Positions 36,212 through 45,146 of a stretch of 64,000 nucleotides of DNA are shown here, piece after piece. The DNA comes from Porticoccaceae bacterium (lineage in GTDB: Bacteria > Pseudomonadota > Gammaproteobacteria > Pseudomonadales > Porticoccaceae). Each line of letters begins with the position of its first letter. Within the stretch, counting starts at the first letter, position 1. The stretch is taken from positions 5,949 through 69,948 of the forward strand of contig JALOAH010000009.1 in the NCBI GenBank assembly GCA_023228865.1, in the 5' to 3' direction. The notes below the pieces were generated by a model. It made no database searches. It had not been told where the DNA came from and was given only the letters and a program-made list of their open reading frames with translations. Both the position numbers and the translations under genes were made by a program.

Positions 36212-36730
36212 TCAGGAAATTTTCATTGTGGGGTCGTCATCGTCGTCATCGGTGCCGCCGCTGGTTTTGATATCCAGGCCGCGAATATTGATGTCGCCCT
36301 GGCGCAAATCCGTCAGCCCATAGCTTTCGCTGAGTACGCCGCCGGGTACGCTGGGGGCGTAATCTTTGGGGGGTTCAGCGGGTATTGACGACAGAATCTG
36401 GGGTCTGCTGTCGGCGCTGAGGCCGACAAACACGGCATCCTGTACCTGGCGACTGATTTCCGGTGCCGACAGCCTCATGGCGCTGGTGGCCAATTGTTCG
36501 GCAACCTCCCGGTGGCTGCGGGTCATGTCCTTGATCAGCTCCGAGGTTTTTACCAGGTGTTCGGAGACATCCCGCTGGTAGGTTTTGAGTTCATCTTCTT
36601 TTTGCCTGATGGTCTCTTCAAGTTCGCGACGCTTTTTTTCCTGGGGCGACAGGGTGCGGGTGAGCAGAGAGCCGGCGGCAAGGCCGACAAGCAGACAGAC
36701 AGCAGCAATTACAATGGTTGTCACATCCAC
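36212..36730 (-). CDS. zapG: Z-ring-associated protein ZapG (YhcB, DUF1043)
   Basis: A 172-residue protein with an N-terminal transmembrane helix (TTIVIAAVCLLVGLAAGSLL) followed by a coiled-coil (PQEKKRRELEETIRQKEDEL, SEHLVKTSELIKDMTRSHRE) and a low-complexity acidic tail (GGTDDDDDDPTMKIS). This is the DUF1043/YhcB pattern, an inner-membrane protein linked to divisome and envelope growth. It starts at a GTG after AAAAGGATAATATC. Its neighbour zapE, across the hydrolase gene, is also a division gene. Confidence 0.85.
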   Translation of the reverse strand: MDVTTIVIAAVCLLVGLAAGSLLTRTLSPQEKKRRELEETIRQKEDELKTYQRDVSEHLVKTSELIKDMTRSHREVAEQLATSAMRLSAPEISRQVQDAVFVGLSADSRPQILSSIPAEPPKDYAPSVPGGVLSESYGLTDLRQGDINIRGLDIKTSGGTDDDDDDPTMKIS

Positions 36731-36876
36731 GATATTATCCTTTTGCAGTACAACTAAACCGGATCTACGAGGCTGCCAGTATACGTGATAATGGCGCCTT
36801 ATTCCCGCCTGTTGGTCAAAATTACCCAGAGTAATTAAGATAGCAGCCCTTCAGCACTTGCTTTAAGGAACTCCAG

Positions 36877-37560
36877 ATGTCGTCTGCCAAAGAGGAAAAA
36901 TTGCTTATCCCCGGTTCAGCGGGAATGTTGGAACTGGCCTTTCGCGAAGGTTCGCGAGAGGGGATTTTCGCCAGCAGGGGTTATTGCGCCGTGGTGTGCC
37001 ATCCCCATCCCCTCCATGGCGGCACCATGGATAACAAGGTGGTGACCACGCTGGTGCGCACCTATGTCGAACTCGGCGTTCCGGTGGCGCGGTTTAATTT
37101 TCGCGGTGTCGGTGCCAGTGAAGGATGCCACGACCAGGGCATTGGCGAAGTCGACGATCTGCGCAGAGTGGTCGAATGGCTCAAATTGCGCATTGGCAGC
37201 AACAGGGTGCTGCTCGCCGGCTTCTCTTTTGGCGCTGGCGTCGTCAGCAGCGCTTGTTTTGCCCTTGCCGATGTGGTGCATGGAGTGTTTGTCGCTCCGC
37301 CCGTTGGGCGCTACAATTTCGCGCCGGATCAGCCCGGTGGCAGCGAACTCGTTGCCAGGGGCGGTTACCCCTGTCCCTTCTGCGTGGCCATGGGGGGGCG
37401 GGATGAGCTGGTTGATCCCGCTCAGGTTTACGCCTGGGCGCGAACCCTGAATCCGGCTCCCGACATTATCGCCATTCCCGAAGCCAGCCATTTTTTTCAC
37501 GGGCAACTGGTCAGGCTGCGGGAGGAGTTGGCCGCTGTTCTGCTGCGCCAGCTGGGTTGA
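36877..37560 (+). CDS. Alpha/beta hydrolase of the COG2945 type
   Basis: A 227-residue cytoplasmic alpha/beta hydrolase. Marks of the family are VVCHPHPLHGGTMDNKVVTT, ARFNFRGVGASEG, the nucleophile elbow GFSFGAG (Ser117), VAMGGRDELVDPAQVYAWA with the likely acid, and PEASHFFHGQL with the catalytic His. Members of this group are conserved beside zapE or petABC in many proteobacteria but have no established substrate. zapE begins 36 bp after its stop, so the two are probably co-transcribed. Confidence 0.85.
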   Translation: MSSAKEEKLLIPGSAGMLELAFREGSREGIFASRGYCAVVCHPHPLHGGTMDNKVVTTLVRTYVELGVPVARFNFRGVGASEGCHDQGIGEVDDLRRVVEWLKLRIGSNRVLLAGFSFGAGVVSSACFALADVVHGVFVAPPVGRYNFAPDQPGGSELVARGGYPCPFCVAMGGRDELVDPAQVYAWARTLNPAPDIIAIPEASHFFHGQLVRLREELAAVLLRQLG

Positions 37561-37596
37561 AAGTCGACATCCTTGTCATTTACTTCAGGATATTCA

Positions 37597-38697
37597 ATGC
37601 CAACACCCTATGAAAGATACCGTCGAGACCTGGCTTCTCCAGGTTTTGTTCATGACGCTGCCCAGGAAAATGCGGTGCTCGAGCTTCAGGATCTCCACGA
37701 CCGGCTGATCGTAAAAGCCACCTCCAAAGGAGTGCTGAGCCGGCTGTTGCCAGGGAAGAAGAAAAATACTGCTCCCGAACGGGGGCTTTATTTTTGGGGA
37801 GGTGTTGGCCGCGGCAAAACCTATCTGATGGATAATTTTTACGAAAGCCTGCCCTTTGAGGAAAAAATGCGGGCGCACTTTCACCGTTTTATGCGTCGTG
37901 TCCACGCAGAGCTGAAGGCGCTTAGCGGTGAAAAGAATCCCCTCGAAAAAGTCGCCGACCGCATCGCCGCTGAGGCCAGGGTAATTTGTTTTGACGAGTT
38001 CTTTGTTTCCGATATTACCGACGCCATGATTCTCGGCACCTTGCTGGGGCATTTGTTTGAGCGCGGCGTATCCCTGGTGGCCACGTCCAATATTGTCCCC
38101 GACGGCCTTTACAAGGATGGCCTGCAGCGCCAGCGCTTTCTCCCCGCCATCGCCTTGCTCAAGGAGCACTGTAAGGTCATCAATGTGGACGGCGGTGTCG
38201 ACTACCGTTTGCGGGCGCTGAAAAAGGCGGAAATTTACCACAGCCCCCTGGGTTGCGAGGCGGATGAGGCCTTGACCGCAGCCTTCAAAAGCCTGGTGCC
38301 AGCGATGGAGGAAATTTGTACAGATGCCGATATTCAGGTTGAGGGTCGCAAGATACCCTCAAGGTTTGTCGGCGAAGACGTGGTCTGGTTCGATTTCAAG
38401 GCGCTCTGCGACGGCCCTCGCAGCCAGAATGACTACATTGAAATTGCCCGGGAGTTTCACGCCGTTCTGGTCAGCAATGTGCCCCAGTTGCAGGGGTCGA
38501 TGGAGGATCAGGCGCGCCGTTTTATCAATATGGTGGATGAATTTTACGATCGCGGCGTCAAGTTGATTGTCTCTGCCGCTGTGAATCTTGAAGACATTTA
38601 TGCAGGTTCGCGCCTGGTGTTTGAGTTTGAGCGTACCCGCAGCCGCCTTCTTGAAATGCAATCCCATGAATATCTTGCCAGGCCACATAAACCCTAG
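37597..38697 (+). CDS. zapE: Cell division protein ZapE (AFG1-like ATPase)
   Basis: A 366-residue P-loop ATPase of the AFG1 family. Walker A is GLYFWGGVGRGKTYLMDNFY near residue 75; FHRFMRRVHAELKAL, VICFDEFFVSDITDAMILGT (Walker B) and LVATSNIVPDGLYKDGLQRQ follow. The C-terminal part holds RFINMVDEFYDRGVKLIVSA. In E. coli ZapE associates with the Z-ring late in constriction. The ATG at 37597 after CAGGATATTC is used rather than an in-frame start at 37573. It is followed by a 301-bp gap and rplM. Confidence 0.95.
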   Translation: MPTPYERYRRDLASPGFVHDAAQENAVLELQDLHDRLIVKATSKGVLSRLLPGKKKNTAPERGLYFWGGVGRGKTYLMDNFYESLPFEEKMRAHFHRFMRRVHAELKALSGEKNPLEKVADRIAAEARVICFDEFFVSDITDAMILGTLLGHLFERGVSLVATSNIVPDGLYKDGLQRQRFLPAIALLKEHCKVINVDGGVDYRLRALKKAEIYHSPLGCEADEALTAAFKSLVPAMEEICTDADIQVEGRKIPSRFVGEDVVWFDFKALCDGPRSQNDYIEIAREFHAVLVSNVPQLQGSMEDQARRFINMVDEFYDRGVKLIVSAAVNLEDIYAGSRLVFEFERTRSRLLEMQSHEYLARPHKP

Positions 38698-38740
38698 CTA
38701 TGCCTCATAAACCCTAGGAAGTCTGGCGGGAAATTGCAGA

Positions 38741-38764
38741 TCGGCAACCGTTTGCCGATTTTTC
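38741..38764 (+). terminator. Probable intrinsic terminator after zapE
   Basis: ATCGGCAA and TTGCCGAT form an 8-bp stem with a short CCGT loop, immediately followed by a TTTTTC run. It lies about 45 bp after the zapE stop on the coding strand, a standard position for an intrinsic terminator. Confidence 0.65.
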
Positions 38765-38927
38765 ACTGGATTTCCCGCGAACTCAGTGGGAGAATTCAGG
38801 CCGCTGCTGCAACTTGCGGGTTGGCGTATTTGTTGAAAAACGGCATTAATCGGGGTGGGCAATCCTCGAAATGTTGCCAGTGGTGCTGGTGGCGGGGGTG
38901 CTGGCAAAATAAAAAGCAAAAGCCTAC

Positions 38928-38956
38928 TTGAAATGCGCCGCTCCCGTGGGTAGAAT
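38928..38956 (+). promoter_or_regulatory. Sigma70 promoter of rplM-rpsI
   Basis: TTGAAA (38928-38933) and TAGAAT (38951-38956) are separated by exactly 17 bp and lie about 40 bp upstream of the rplM start. The short leader of about 36 nt contains AGGCAGGAAAAG as ribosome site. Confidence 0.7.
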
Positions 38957-38998
38957 TCGCCCTCTTTTTTGAACCCCCCTGACATCAGGCAGGAAAAG

Positions 38999-39427
38999 AT
39001 GAAAACATTCAGTGCAAAAGCCGAGACCGTAACCCACGACTGGTTCGTGGTCGATGCCTCAGACAAGGTTCTGGGTCGTATTGCTGCGGATATCGCCACC
39101 AGGCTGCGCGGTAAGCATAAGCCCGAATATACTCCCCATGTTGATACTGGCGACTATATTGTTGTGATCAATGCAGAAAAAGTACGTGTTACTGGCAATA
39201 AAGCCAAAGACAAAAAGTACTATCACCACACAGGTTATATCGGCGGCATCAAGGAAATCAGTTTTGAAAAGCTGATTGACAAGGCGCCAGAACGCGCCAT
39301 TGAGACCGCTGTTAAAGGTATGTTGCCCAGGGGTCCCCTTGGTCGCGCCATGCTCAAGAAGCTGAAAGTCTATGCGGGTGACCAGCATCCCCATAGCGCC
39401 CAGCAACCACAAGAACTGACTATCTGA
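38999..39427 (+). CDS. rplM: 50S ribosomal protein L13
   Basis: The 142-residue protein matches L13 end to end: [80 protein letters not shown] and HPHSAQQP. The ATG at 38999 follows CAGGCAGGAAAAG. rpsI starts 16 bp after its stop, the universal rplM-rpsI operon. Confidence 0.98.
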   Translation: MKTFSAKAETVTHDWFVVDASDKVLGRIAADIATRLRGKHKPEYTPHVDTGDYIVVINAEKVRVTGNKAKDKKYYHHTGYIGGIKEISFEKLIDKAPERAIETAVKGMLPRGPLGRAMLKKLKVYAGDQHPHSAQQPQELTI

Positions 39428-39442
39428 GACGGATTGTAGACA

Positions 39443-39835
39443 ATGGCAGATAACCAATACTACGGAACCGGTCGTCGCAAAACCTCTTCAGCTCGGGTAT
39501 TTCTGAAGAGTGGTTCAGGCGTGATCACTATCAATAACCGCACCATCGAAAGCTACTTTGGCCGCGAAGTGGCGCGCATGGTCGTGCGTCAGCCCCTGGA
39601 GCTTACCCAGACCGGTGACAAATTCGATGCCCACATCACGGTTGTCGGCGGCGGCAGCTTCGGTCAGGCCGGTGCAATCCGTCACGGTATTTCCCGTGCG
39701 CTGCTCCAGTATGACGAGAACCTCCGCTCGCCCCTTCGTCAGGCCGGTCTGCTCACTCGCGATGCCCGCGAAGTTGAGCGTAAAAAAGTGGGTCTGCACA
39801 AGGCGCGTAAAAAGCCACAGTTCTCCAAGCGTTAA
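39443..39835 (+). CDS. rpsI: 30S ribosomal protein S9
   Basis: A 130-residue S9 with [60 protein letters not shown] and the conserved basic tail [12 protein letters not shown], which reaches the P-site tRNA. It is followed by a clear intrinsic terminator at 39861-39888. Confidence 0.98.
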   Translation: MADNQYYGTGRRKTSSARVFLKSGSGVITINNRTIESYFGREVARMVVRQPLELTQTGDKFDAHITVVGGGSFGQAGAIRHGISRALLQYDENLRSPLRQAGLLTRDAREVERKKVGLHKARKKPQFSKR

Positions 39836-39860
39836 TCGGAACTGTTGTTTCTGTACTCAA

Positions 39861-39888
39861 ATGCCCGGCTTTTTGTCGGGCATTTTTG
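39861..39888 (+). terminator. Intrinsic terminator of rplM-rpsI
   Basis: ATGCCCG and CGGGCAT form a GC-rich stem with a CTTTTTGT-type loop, followed by TTTTTG. It starts 26 bp after the rpsI stop. Confidence 0.85.
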
Positions 39889-39930
39889 TTTGTTTTTTCA
39901 TGGGGTTGCGGTGCGTTTTGGCATCTTTGC

Positions 39931-39959
39931 TTGTCAATGACGGTACTTTTCTTTAACAT
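39931..39959 (+). promoter_or_regulatory. Sigma70-like promoter of petA-petBC
   Basis: TTGTCA (39931-39936) and TAACAT (39954-39959) with a 17-bp spacer lie 54 bp upstream of the petA start and just downstream of the rpsI terminator. The position between a terminator and a new operon supports it. Confidence 0.55.
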
Positions 39960-40012
39960 TGCACGCCATTTTAACCCTTCCAGTCGAGATTCTTTGCTTA
40001 ACGGAGAGACTC

Positions 40013-40618
40013 ATGAGCAATGATGGTGTCAATCAAGGGCGTCGACGCTTCCTTACCGGTGCAACCTGTGTTGTAGGTGCAGTTGGTGTAGTCGGAGCAG
40101 CAGTACCCTTTGTCGGATCCTGGAACCCGAGTGCCAAGGCGAAAGCCGCCGGTGCCCCGGTGAAGGCTAATATCAGCAAAATCGAACCAGGTCAGATGAT
40201 CACCGTCGAATGGCGCGGCAAGCCGGTTTATATTCTGCGGCGCACCGAAGAGGCTCTCGCCTCCCTGGATCAGACAACGGACAAGATCCGCGATCCGAAT
40301 TCTGCTGAATCCAATCAGCCCAGCTATGTAGATCCCGCCAACCGCGCCATCAAACCGGAATACCTCGTTCTGGTCGGTCTTTGTACCCACTTGGGCTGCG
40401 CGCCCATGTTTCGCCCGGAGGTAGGTGTGGATCCCGCTACCGGTGATACAAACAAAGAATGGGTCGGCGGCTTCTTCTGCCCCTGCCACGGTTCCAAGTT
40501 TGATCTGGCGGGGCGCGTCTACCAGGGTGTTCCTGCGCCGACCAATCTGGAAGTGCCGCCTTACGCCTATGAAAGCGACGCAGTCATTGTTATTGGTATC
40601 GACGAGGGAGCAGCATAA
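40013..40618 (+). CDS. petA: Ubiquinol-cytochrome c reductase, Rieske iron-sulfur subunit
   Basis: A 201-residue Rieske protein of the bc1 complex. A twin-arginine-like start (GRRRFLTGATCVVGAVG) runs into the transmembrane anchor, followed by a hinge (NPSAKAKAAGAPVK) and the soluble domain. The 2Fe-2S ligands are Cys124/His126 in CTHLGC and Cys156/His159 in CPCHGSKFD; Cys129 and Cys158 can form the stabilising disulfide. The ATG at 40013 follows GGAGAGACTC. Its stop codon overlaps the next start (TAATG). Confidence 0.97.
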   Translation: MSNDGVNQGRRRFLTGATCVVGAVGVVGAAVPFVGSWNPSAKAKAAGAPVKANISKIEPGQMITVEWRGKPVYILRRTEEALASLDQTTDKIRDPNSAESNQPSYVDPANRAIKPEYLVLVGLCTHLGCAPMFRPEVGVDPATGDTNKEWVGGFFCPCHGSKFDLAGRVYQGVPAPTNLEVPPYAYESDAVIVIGIDEGAA

Positions 40619-42651
40619 TGAACTGGCTATCTGGAGTTTGGGGCTGGGTTGACAAACGTCTCCCCGTTCAGCGCGCCTGGGATACCCATATGGGTAAATA
40701 CTACGCGCCGAAAAACTTTAACTTCTGGTACTTCTTTGGGGTTCTCTCCATGGTGGTGCTGGTTATTCAGCTGGTTTCCGGTATTTGGCTGTTGATGAGC
40801 TTTGAAGGTACTTCCACCGGCGCCTTTGCTTCCGTCGAATACATCATGAGGGATGTGGATTACGGCTGGATGATTCGCTATATCCACTCTACCGGCGCAT
40901 CGGCCTTCTTTGTCGTGGTTTATCTCCATATGTTCAGGGGACTGATCTACGGCTCCTACAAGGCGCCTCGGGAACTGGTGTGGATATTTGGTATGGCCAT
41001 TTATCTGGCGCTGATGGCCGAAGCCTTTCTGGGCTATGTTCTGCCCTGGGGACAGATGTCCTATTGGGGCGCCCAAGTCATTATCTCCCTGTTCGGCGCT
41101 ATTCCCTACGTTGGTGAAGACATCGTCCAGTGGGTTCGCGGTGACTATCTGATCTCCGGTATTACCCTCAATCGCTTTATGTCCCTCCACGTTGTTGCCC
41201 TGCCCATCGTCCTGTTGGCGCTGGTGGTGCTGCATATTCTCGCCCTTCACGAGGTTGGCTCCAACAACCCCGATGGCGTTGATATCAAGAAAAACAAGGA
41301 CGAGAATGGCATTCCCCGCGACGGTATTCCCTTCCACCCCTATTACACGGTTCACGATCTGGTGCCCATCGTCGTCTTTTTGATGGTGTTTTCCTTTATC
41401 GTTTTCTTTGTGCCGGAGATGGGCGGCTATTTCCTCGAGAAAGCCAATTTCGAAATTGCCAACCCGCTGAAAACACCTGCGCACATTGCGCCTGTGTGGT
41501 ACTTTACGCCTTTCTATTCCATGCTCAGAGCTGTGCCGGATAAATTTATCGGCTTTTTGGTGATGGCCGCTGCCATTGCAATTCTGTTCGTACTGCCCTG
41601 GCTGGATCGCAGTAAAGTCAAATCCATGCGCTACAAAGGGATTGTCAGCCGGGTGATGGTTGTTGTTTTTGCCGCGTCCTTTGTCATTCTCGGTGTTCTC
41701 GGCGTCAAGGCGCCTACTCCAGCGCGAACCGCTCTGGCGCAGGTATGCACCTTCATCTATTTCGCTTATTTCATCGGCATGTTCTTCTGGACGAAGATGG
41801 AAACCACCAAGCCCGAACCCGCCCGCGTCACTGCAGACGGCGGCATGGGCAAGCTCAAATTCATCAGTGTTTTGATTGTTTTTGCCCTGATGATTTTCCT
41901 GCCCCTTAAAGCTGTTGGCGCCGGTGGTGAATACGAGTGTGGCTCCATTCCCTGTGATGAATTTGAACAGGATTACGCCGACAAGGCTTCCCTGCAGAAC
42001 GGCGCCAAACTCTTCGTCAATTACTGCATGGGTTGCCACGGCGCCCAGTATTCCCGCTGGGGTCGCGTTGCCGCAGACCTGAATATTCCAGAGCATCTGG
42101 TAATGGACAATCTGGTATTTGGCGACCAAAAAATCGGCGACCTGATGAAAACCTCCATGTCCGTGGGCAATGGCAAACAGTGGTTTGGCGCTGCACCCCC
42201 CGACTTGACCCTAGTTACTCGAGTGCGCTCCCCAGAGTGGTTGTACACCTATTTGCGCAACTTCTATGTGGATCCAAAGCGTGCGGTTGGCGTTAACAAC
42301 AAAGTCTTTCCTGATGTTGCTATGCCCCACGCACTGCTTGATCTTCAGGGTCTGCAAACCTGCGCCCCCGGTCCTGTGAAAGCCCACAATGGCGGTATCA
42401 AGGAAGATCCTTTGACCGGCGAGCCGATTCTTGCAAATCCCTGCGGTAGTTACGATCTGGTCACCGAGGGTAAGTTGAACCCTGAAGAATTTGACAAGGC
42501 GGTTTATGACCTTGTTAACTTCATGGGTTACATGGCCGATCCCGTCGGCGACAAGCGTAAAACCATCGGCATCTATGTACTTTTGTTCCTTGCTTTCCTG
42601 TTTGTTTGGGTGTGGCTGCTCAATCGCGAATACTGGAAAGATGTGCACTAG
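40618..42651 (+). CDS. petBC: Cytochrome b / cytochrome c1 fusion polyprotein of the bc1 complex
   Basis: One uninterrupted 677-residue frame encodes both subunits. Residues 1 to about 405 are cytochrome b with haem-ligand histidines at about 90 and 104 (RYIHSTGAS, VYLHMFRGL) and 191 and 206, and the Qo motif APVWYFTPFY. At about residue 410 a second hydrophobic segment (MGKLKFISVLIVFALMIFLP) ending AVGAGGEYE looks like the former c1 signal peptide. Residues 440-677 are cytochrome c1, with YCMGCHG (Cys470, Cys473, His474), PDVAMPHAL and the C-terminal anchor TIGIYVLLFLAFLFVWVWLL. Separate petB and petC genes are usual in gammaproteobacteria. A fused fbcH gene, cleaved after export, is known in Bradyrhizobium. 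Met410 (41845) has no Shine-Dalgarno, so processing by signal peptidase is the simplest reading. Confidence 0.93.
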   Translation: MNWLSGVWGWVDKRLPVQRAWDTHMGKYYAPKNFNFWYFFGVLSMVVLVIQLVSGIWLLMSFEGTSTGAFASVEYIMRDVDYGWMIRYIHSTGASAFFVVVYLHMFRGLIYGSYKAPRELVWIFGMAIYLALMAEAFLGYVLPWGQMSYWGAQVIISLFGAIPYVGEDIVQWVRGDYLISGITLNRFMSLHVVALPIVLLALVVLHILALHEVGSNNPDGVDIKKNKDENGIPRDGIPFHPYYTVHDLVPIVVFLMVFSFIVFFVPEMGGYFLEKANFEIANPLKTPAHIAPVWYFTPFYSMLRAVPDKFIGFLVMAAAIAILFVLPWLDRSKVKSMRYKGIVSRVMVVVFAASFVILGVLGVKAPTPARTALAQVCTFIYFAYFIGMFFWTKMETTKPEPARVTADGGMGKLKFISVLIVFALMIFLPLKAVGAGGEYECGSIPCDEFEQDYADKASLQNGAKLFVNYCMGCHGAQYSRWGRVAADLNIPEHLVMDNLVFGDQKIGDLMKTSMSVGNGKQWFGAAPPDLTLVTRVRSPEWLYTYLRNFYVDPKRAVGVNNKVFPDVAMPHALLDLQGLQTCAPGPVKAHNGGIKEDPLTGEPILANPCGSYDLVTEGKLNPEEFDKAVYDLVNFMGYMADPVGDKRKTIGIYVLLFLAFLFVWVWLLNREYWKDVH

Positions 42652-42697
42652 GCGCATCTTTCCCGTTCATTTTTTAGGTAAGTACCAGGGGTAGGTT

Positions 42698-43327
42698 ATG
42701 GGGGTTGTAGCGAGGCGTTCTTCAATGACGTTGTTTTCGAATCCGGCGTGCCATTACAGCCACAGAGTAAGAATTGTGCTTGCTGAAAAAGGCATCACTG
42801 TGGATATCGAGGATGTGGATCCTAAAGCAATTCCCGCAGAAGTTCTTGAGTTCAATCCCTATGGCACCCTGCCGACACTGGTGGATCGGGATCTGGCGCT
42901 CTACGAATCCAAGGTGATGATGGAATATCTGGACGAGCGCTTTCCCCATCCACCCCTTCTGCCGGTTTATCCCGTTGCCAGGGCGTTGAGCCGCCAGTTT
43001 ATGTTTCGTATCGAAAAGGACTGGTGTGAAGACGTCGATCTCATTCTCGCCGACATCGAGTCAAAGGAAGCGGAAAAATCCCGGAAAAGTCTCCGCGAAA
43101 ATCTTATGGCTGTCGCTCCCATCTTTGCCGAAATGCCGTTCTTTATGAATGAAGAATTCACCCTGGTGGATTGCTGTCTCGCCCCGATTTTGTGGCGGCT
43201 GGAAATTCTGGGTGTTAAATTGCCCAACAATCGTCAGACAAAACCCATTCTTTCCTATATGCAATCGCTGTTTGAGCGACCTGCGTTTCGAATCAGCCTG
43301 TCCGACCTGGAACGGGATATGCGCTGA
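42698..43327 (+). CDS. sspA: Stringent starvation protein A
   Basis: A 209-residue GST-fold protein: RRSSMTLFSNPACHYSHRVR, VLAEKGITVDIEDVDPKAIP, EFNPYGTLPTLVDRDLALYE and SKVMMEYLDERFPHPPLLPV, with the helical C-terminal domain. SspA binds RNA polymerase and tunes stationary-phase and acid-stress transcription. It lies between the bc1 genes and sspB, the conserved rplM-rpsI-petABC-sspAB order of gammaproteobacteria. Confidence 0.95.
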   Translation: MGVVARRSSMTLFSNPACHYSHRVRIVLAEKGITVDIEDVDPKAIPAEVLEFNPYGTLPTLVDRDLALYESKVMMEYLDERFPHPPLLPVYPVARALSRQFMFRIEKDWCEDVDLILADIESKEAEKSRKSLRENLMAVAPIFAEMPFFMNEEFTLVDCCLAPILWRLEILGVKLPNNRQTKPILSYMQSLFERPAFRISLSDLERDMR

Positions 43328-43385
43328 TTTTGGCGCTGGTGCAGGGCTGTCTATCTGTAGAAATTGTAAGTGAAAGAGCAAGATC

Positions 43386-43796
43386 ATGGCTAAAATGACC
43401 TCAAACCGCCCCTATCTTGTGCGCGCCATTTACGATTGGATCGTTGATAACCACTGTACCCCTCACGTTGTGGTGGATGCCCACTGCCGAGGCGTCAGTG
43501 TGCCGCAGCAATACGTCAGTGACGGTCAGATTATTCTCAATGTGGCACCAAGAGCCGTCAGCAATTTTTCCATGGATCTGAACAGCATTGGTTTTTCCAC
43601 CCGTTTTGGTGGAGTGCCCACAGAGATCTATATTCCCATCATGGCAGTGTTGGGGGTATATGCTCGAGAAAACGGTCAGGGACTGATGTTTGCTTCTGAA
43701 GAAATGGGCGATGCTGACCCCATCGAAGATGAAGAGCCCAGCCCGCCCCCCAGACCCAAGGGCGGCAAAAAGCCCAGCCTCAAGATAATCAAATAG
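43386..43796 (+). CDS. sspB: ClpXP adaptor SspB
   Basis: A 136-residue ClpXP specificity factor that captures ssrA-tagged proteins. The substrate-binding domain is MTSNRPYLVRAIYDWIVDNH, CTPHVVVDAHCRGVSVPQQY, ILNVAPRAVSNFSMD and FGGVPTEIYIPIMAVLGVYA. A flexible acidic/proline linker (EDEEPSPPPRPKGG) ends in KPSLKIIK, the ClpX-docking XB motif. It follows sspA after 58 bp and is convergent with cpxA. Confidence 0.95.
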   Translation: MAKMTSNRPYLVRAIYDWIVDNHCTPHVVVDAHCRGVSVPQQYVSDGQIILNVAPRAVSNFSMDLNSIGFSTRFGGVPTEIYIPIMAVLGVYARENGQGLMFASEEMGDADPIEDEEPSPPPRPKGGKKPSLKIIK

Positions 43797-43832
43797 CCTT
43801 GCCTGACAAACTCGTCTCCATATGAGGTTGTC

Positions 43833-45146
43833 TTAAACTGCCCCAGTCCTTTCCTGTGGTAGGCGGATGGTTACCCGCAGGCCGCCTTCATTCCTGTTTT
43901 CAGCAAAGATATCACCCTTGTGAAGGGCGACCGCCTTGCTGGCTATGGCAAGTCCAAGACCATAGCCTCCTGGTTTATGCTGGCGAGCCTGATCGATTCT
44001 GATAAAAGGTTCAAACATGGTGGTCAGGCTTTCTTCGGGAACGCCGCAACCCCGATCGCCAACAGAGATTTCAATGCCGGCTCGACTTTTTTGCAGGGAA
44101 ATTTCGATCCTGCTGTTTGGGAAGCTGAATTTGATGGCGTTTCGCAGAATATTTTCTACAGCTCTGTGCAACAGTTCGCGACTCCCGGTCAGGCTGATTC
44201 CGGGTTCAATGCTGGCATTGATAGTGCAGGATTTCTGTTTAGCTTCAAGGTCACAGTCGTCGACAATGGCCGCTACCAGGGAGCTCAGGTCAACAGGTTC
44301 CGTCGAGTAGGTGATGGTTTCAAGGCTGGAGAGGGTCAGAACTTCGCCAATGAGTTGTTCGAGACGATCGAGATCCTTGCCGAGGCGATCGTAGTCCCCC
44401 TGGTGTTCACTATTGTTGCGTCTGGCCAGCGCGAGGGCAACCTGGAGTCGCGCCAGGGGTGAACGCAACTCGTGGGAAATATCCTGCAACAGTTGTTTCT
44501 GGGCGCCGAGCAGGTGCTGAATCTTTGCCGCCATAACATCGAAATCCCTGGCTAGATCGGCAATTTCGTCACGGCGGCGGATTTTGCCCACGCGAACGTC
44601 CAGGTTGCCCTCGGCGAGCTGCCCCGTGGCATGGGACAGCAGGCGAATGGGGCTGGACAGATAACGAGCCAGCCAGTAGCACACCAGAGTGCTAATCACC
44701 AGAGTAATTGAAAATCCCAGCCATATGGGGCTGTGGGCACGGTATTTGCGGAAAAATGGCTTTTTCGGCGCAACGACATGGTAGATCTCCCCGCTGGGGA
44801 GTCGCGCCTGTGCCGTATAAAGGCGGGTAGTGTCGAGGTTGCCAGATCGAATAGAGTGCCTAAGCATGCGGGGTAGTGGCCGCTTGAGAACGTCTCGCCC
44901 CTGCTCATCAACGACGAACAGGGGGAGCTTGTTTCCTTTGGTCATGTCATCGAGCAGTTGGGTGGCTTTTTCGCTATTGCCCTGTTCAAAAGCGAGAGCA
45001 ATGGTGGCCACCTGGGTTTGCAGGGACTTGCCGTCAAACCCCAGGCTTTGCTCAAAATAAATTTTTACTCCCCAGCCGACAGCGATATTCAATAGCGCCA
45101 GTGCCAGCCAGAACCAGAGAAATATTTTCCAGAACAACCTGCCCAT
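43833..45146 (-). CDS. cpxA: CpxA-type envelope-stress sensor histidine kinase
   Basis: A 437-residue sensor kinase with two transmembrane helices (residues about 5-30 and 141-160) around a periplasmic domain. A HAMP linker follows (ARYLSSPIRLLSHATGQLAE), then the H-box LLQDISHELRSPLARLQ with His225, the N-box around Asn336 (AVENILRNAIKFS), and the ATP-lid motifs DRGCGVP and GGYGLGLA. The pattern and the neighbouring cpxR/cpxP genes indicate CpxA, which responds to misfolded periplasmic proteins. It shares one base with the end of cpxR. Confidence 0.9.
   Translation of the reverse strand: MGRLFWKIFLWFWLALALLNIAVGWGVKIYFEQSLGFDGKSLQTQVATIALAFEQGNSEKATQLLDDMTKGNKLPLFVVDEQGRDVLKRPLPRMLRHSIRSGNLDTTRLYTAQARLPSGEIYHVVAPKKPFFRKYRAHSPIWLGFSITLVISTLVCYWLARYLSSPIRLLSHATGQLAEGNLDVRVGKIRRRDEIADLARDFDVMAAKIQHLLGAQKQLLQDISHELRSPLARLQVALALARRNNSEHQGDYDRLGKDLDRLEQLIGEVLTLSSLETITYSTEPVDLSSLVAAIVDDCDLEAKQKSCTINASIEPGISLTGSRELLHRAVENILRNAIKFSFPNSRIEISLQKSRAGIEISVGDRGCGVPEESLTTMFEPFIRIDQARQHKPGGYGLGLAIASKAVALHKGDIFAENRNEGGLRVTIRLPQERTGAV

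Larger units (their letters stand above)
38698..38998. other. 301-bp gap between zapE and rplM
   Basis: No gene is seen here. CATAAACCCTAG is duplicated at 38686-38697 and 38705-38716, across the zapE stop. A hairpin formed by TCGGCAAACGG-like arms (ATCGGCAACCGTTTGCCGAT, near 38741) followed by TTTTTC may be the zapE terminator. A partial match to the CTGATTAAT element end (GGCATTAATCGGGG) is near 38842, and the rplM promoter lies at 38928-38956. Confidence 0.5.

Noticed and set aside
41830..41860. Possible sequencing error hiding a petB stop
   Set aside because: Codon use stays coherent through the junction and the downstream frame is the correct petC frame without any shift. A single substitution in a stop codon cannot be ruled out from sequence alone, so it is listed as a check in the finding rather than assumed.
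40627..42129. 500-codon minus-strand frame opposite petBC
   Set aside because: It is antisense to a conserved membrane protein gene; it is strongly hydrophilic with repeated Asn/His/Gln, as expected for the complement of transmembrane codons.
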